Of a DNA stretch of 7,289 nt, positions 6,653 through 7,289 are shown piece after piece (position 1 is the stretch's first letter; every line of letters starts with the position of its first letter). The stretch is from the NCBI GenBank assembly GCA_030151845.1, contig JASLCM010000215.1, positions 1 through 7,289 on the forward strand. Reading direction: 5' to 3'. The notes beneath the pieces were generated by a model. The model was not told the origin of the DNA, searched no databases, and worked only from the letters and a program-made list of their open reading frames with translations. This DNA comes from Bacteroides sp. (lineage in GTDB: Bacteria > Bacteroidota > Bacteroidia > Bacteroidales > Bacteroidaceae). The position numbers were made by a program, and so were the translations under genes.

Positions 6653-6781
6653 AAACTCTCGAGATAGATGCATAAAAAATATTGGATTTATAATAACAGA
6701 GAGTTTACAAGAACGAACAGTAAAAGGACGGAGTAAAAACTTGAAATAGAAATCGATAATTGTTTAATCATCTATCTGAGA
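6653..6781 (-). other. Possible structured leader of the RRM gene
   Basis: In the 401-nt gap at 6620-7020, two inverted repeats share one arm. Helix A pairs 6653-6660 with 6699-6706 (AAACTCTC/GAGAGTTT, 8 bp). Helix B pairs 6657-6660 plus 6662-6670 with 6769-6777 plus 6778-6781 (13 bp, one bulged G at 6661). Both cannot form in full because 6657-6660 is used twice; helix A with the 9-bp core of B would be a pseudoknot. Read on the minus strand, helix A is followed by a T-rich run, so it resembles a weak terminator. The rest of the gap holds the tig promoter (6934-6964), imperfect direct repeats and a 20-codon ORF (6814-6876); no RNA family was recognised. Confidence 0.35.
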
Positions 6782-6923
6782 CAAAGAAACACAATATTAT
6801 TGGATAAACAACTATGGAAGGTTTTTATTTTGGCTTGAAAAGAGTAAGCGATCAATCTCTTGTTAAGGTTATATAAATCGTATAATCAGCTAGTTTAAAG
6901 ATTGAAAAGGAGGGTAAAAACTT
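6722..6923 (+). repeat. Imperfect direct repeat pair
   Basis: AAAAGGA followed shortly by GTAAAAACTT occurs at 6722-6742 (4 nt between the halves) and again at 6905-6923 (2 nt between). The two 17-base half-sets are identical, and the copies start 183 nt apart. The second copy ends 10 nt before the tig -33 box. In A/T-rich DNA chance is a real possibility. Confidence 0.35.
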
Positions 6924-6933
6924 AGGTTATGTT

Positions 6934-6964
6934 TTTGATTATTGAAAGAATAGCATTAATTTTG
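6934..6964 (+). promoter_or_regulatory. Bacteroidota-type promoter for tig
   Basis: TTTG at 6934-6937, a 19-bp spacer, then TAATTTTG at 6957-6964 match the -33/-7 consensus of the Bacteroidota primary sigma factor at both boxes and in spacing. Transcription would start at about 6968-6971, giving a leader of about 50 nt before the tig ATG at 7021. Confidence 0.75.
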
Positions 6965-7020
6965 CGATTCTATTTTAGTATAGCGAATTTAAGTAAATAA
7001 TAATATAAAAAAGCGTCAGA

Positions 7021-7289
7021 ATGAACGTTTCATTAGAAAACATTGACAAAGTAACAGGGTTACTGACTGTAAAGCTTGAGAAAGCTGATTATCAAGATAA
7101 AGTAGAAAAATCTATTAAGGATATCCGTAAAAAGGCACAGATTCCTGGATTCCGTAAAGGAAAAGTTCCTGCTCAAGTGATTAACAAAATGTATGGGAAG
7201 TCCATTCTTGTAGAAGAAGTTAATAAAATCTTATCTGAGCAACTTTATGGTTATATAAAAGACAATAACATCTCTATTTTAGGAGAGCC
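7021..7289 (+). CDS. tig: Trigger factor, N-terminal part
   Basis: The gene runs off the right edge after 89 codons plus two bases. Trigger factor is the ribosome-bound chaperone and peptidyl-prolyl isomerase that meets nascent chains at the exit tunnel. The visible part is the N-terminal ribosome-binding domain. It starts MNVSLENIDKVTGLLTVKLE, and carries the signature GFRKGKVP at 43-50, the loop that docks on ribosomal protein L23, followed by a helix-rich stretch. The isomerase and C-terminal domains are outside the window. The ATG at 7021 fits the conserved N-terminus; there is no Shine-Dalgarno sequence in the A-rich leader. A clean promoter lies 56 nt upstream, and no gene precedes it on this strand for about 720 nt, so tig probably opens a transcription unit. 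Confidence 0.96.
   Translation, partial: MNVSLENIDKVTGLLTVKLEKADYQDKVEKSIKDIRKKAQIPGFRKGKVPAQVINKMYGKSILVEEVNKILSEQLYGYIKDNNISILGE

Noticed and set aside
6782..6789. TTTCTTTG on the minus strand as a -7 box for the RRM gene
   Set aside because: It lacks the A of TAnnTTTG and has no good TTTG partner at the right spacing, so a transcription start cannot be supported there.
6620..7020. A 6S RNA, tmRNA or tRNA in the long gap
   Set aside because: No cloverleaf, tRNA-like end or long rod-shaped hairpin with a central bubble could be recognised; only the leader helices and the tig promoter are supportable.

Overview
The window looks like ordinary housekeeping chromosome from a low-GC member of the Bacteroidota, most likely order Bacteroidales. 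Three things point there. The gene string DUF177 – rpmF – fabH – era – der is a familiar Bacteroidales arrangement. The start codons mostly lack a Shine-Dalgarno sequence and sit behind A/T-rich leaders. The promoters match the Bacteroidota pattern (TTTG, about 19 bp, TAnnTTTG) rather than the E. coli type. The protein sequences are also Bacteroidales-like, for example the L32 zinc ribbon and a DUF177 tail with HKPGECN and DPRW. Genus cannot be fixed from the sequence alone.

Layout. Positions 1-3932 are all on the plus strand: the 3' part of a DUF177/YceD gene, rpmF (ribosomal protein L32), a hairpin terminator, fabH (fatty-acid initiation), a second terminator, then the ribosome-assembly GTPases era and der. 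A bidirectional terminator at 3939-3966 separates der from a minus-strand pair with a 4-nt overlap: an MlaE-type permease and its MlaF-type ATPase. A 71-nt divergent intergenic region carries mirrored TACATTTG boxes and drives this pair one way and lptB (ATPase of the lipopolysaccharide exporter) the other. A 32-nt perfect palindrome then separates lptB from a convergent minus-strand gene for a small single-RRM RNA-binding protein. The 401-nt gap at 6620-7020 holds the long, structured-looking leader region of the RRM gene and a near-consensus promoter for tig (trigger factor), whose first 89 codons end the window.

Functional themes. The left half is about making ribosomes and starting fatty-acid synthesis (DUF177, L32, Era, Der, FabH). 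The middle is about moving lipids through the diderm envelope (MlaE/MlaF and LptB). The right end concerns RNA binding and nascent-chain folding (RRM protein, trigger factor).

No mobile element, CRISPR array, tRNA, rRNA or defence system was found, and I see no evidence of a new multi-gene system. The points most worth a second look are mutually exclusive pairings in the RRM leader, the mirrored divergent promoters, an Asp-to-Glu change in the first G4 motif of Der, an Mla-type permease/ATPase pair with no MCE gene beside it, and the strong hairpin between rpmF and fabH.
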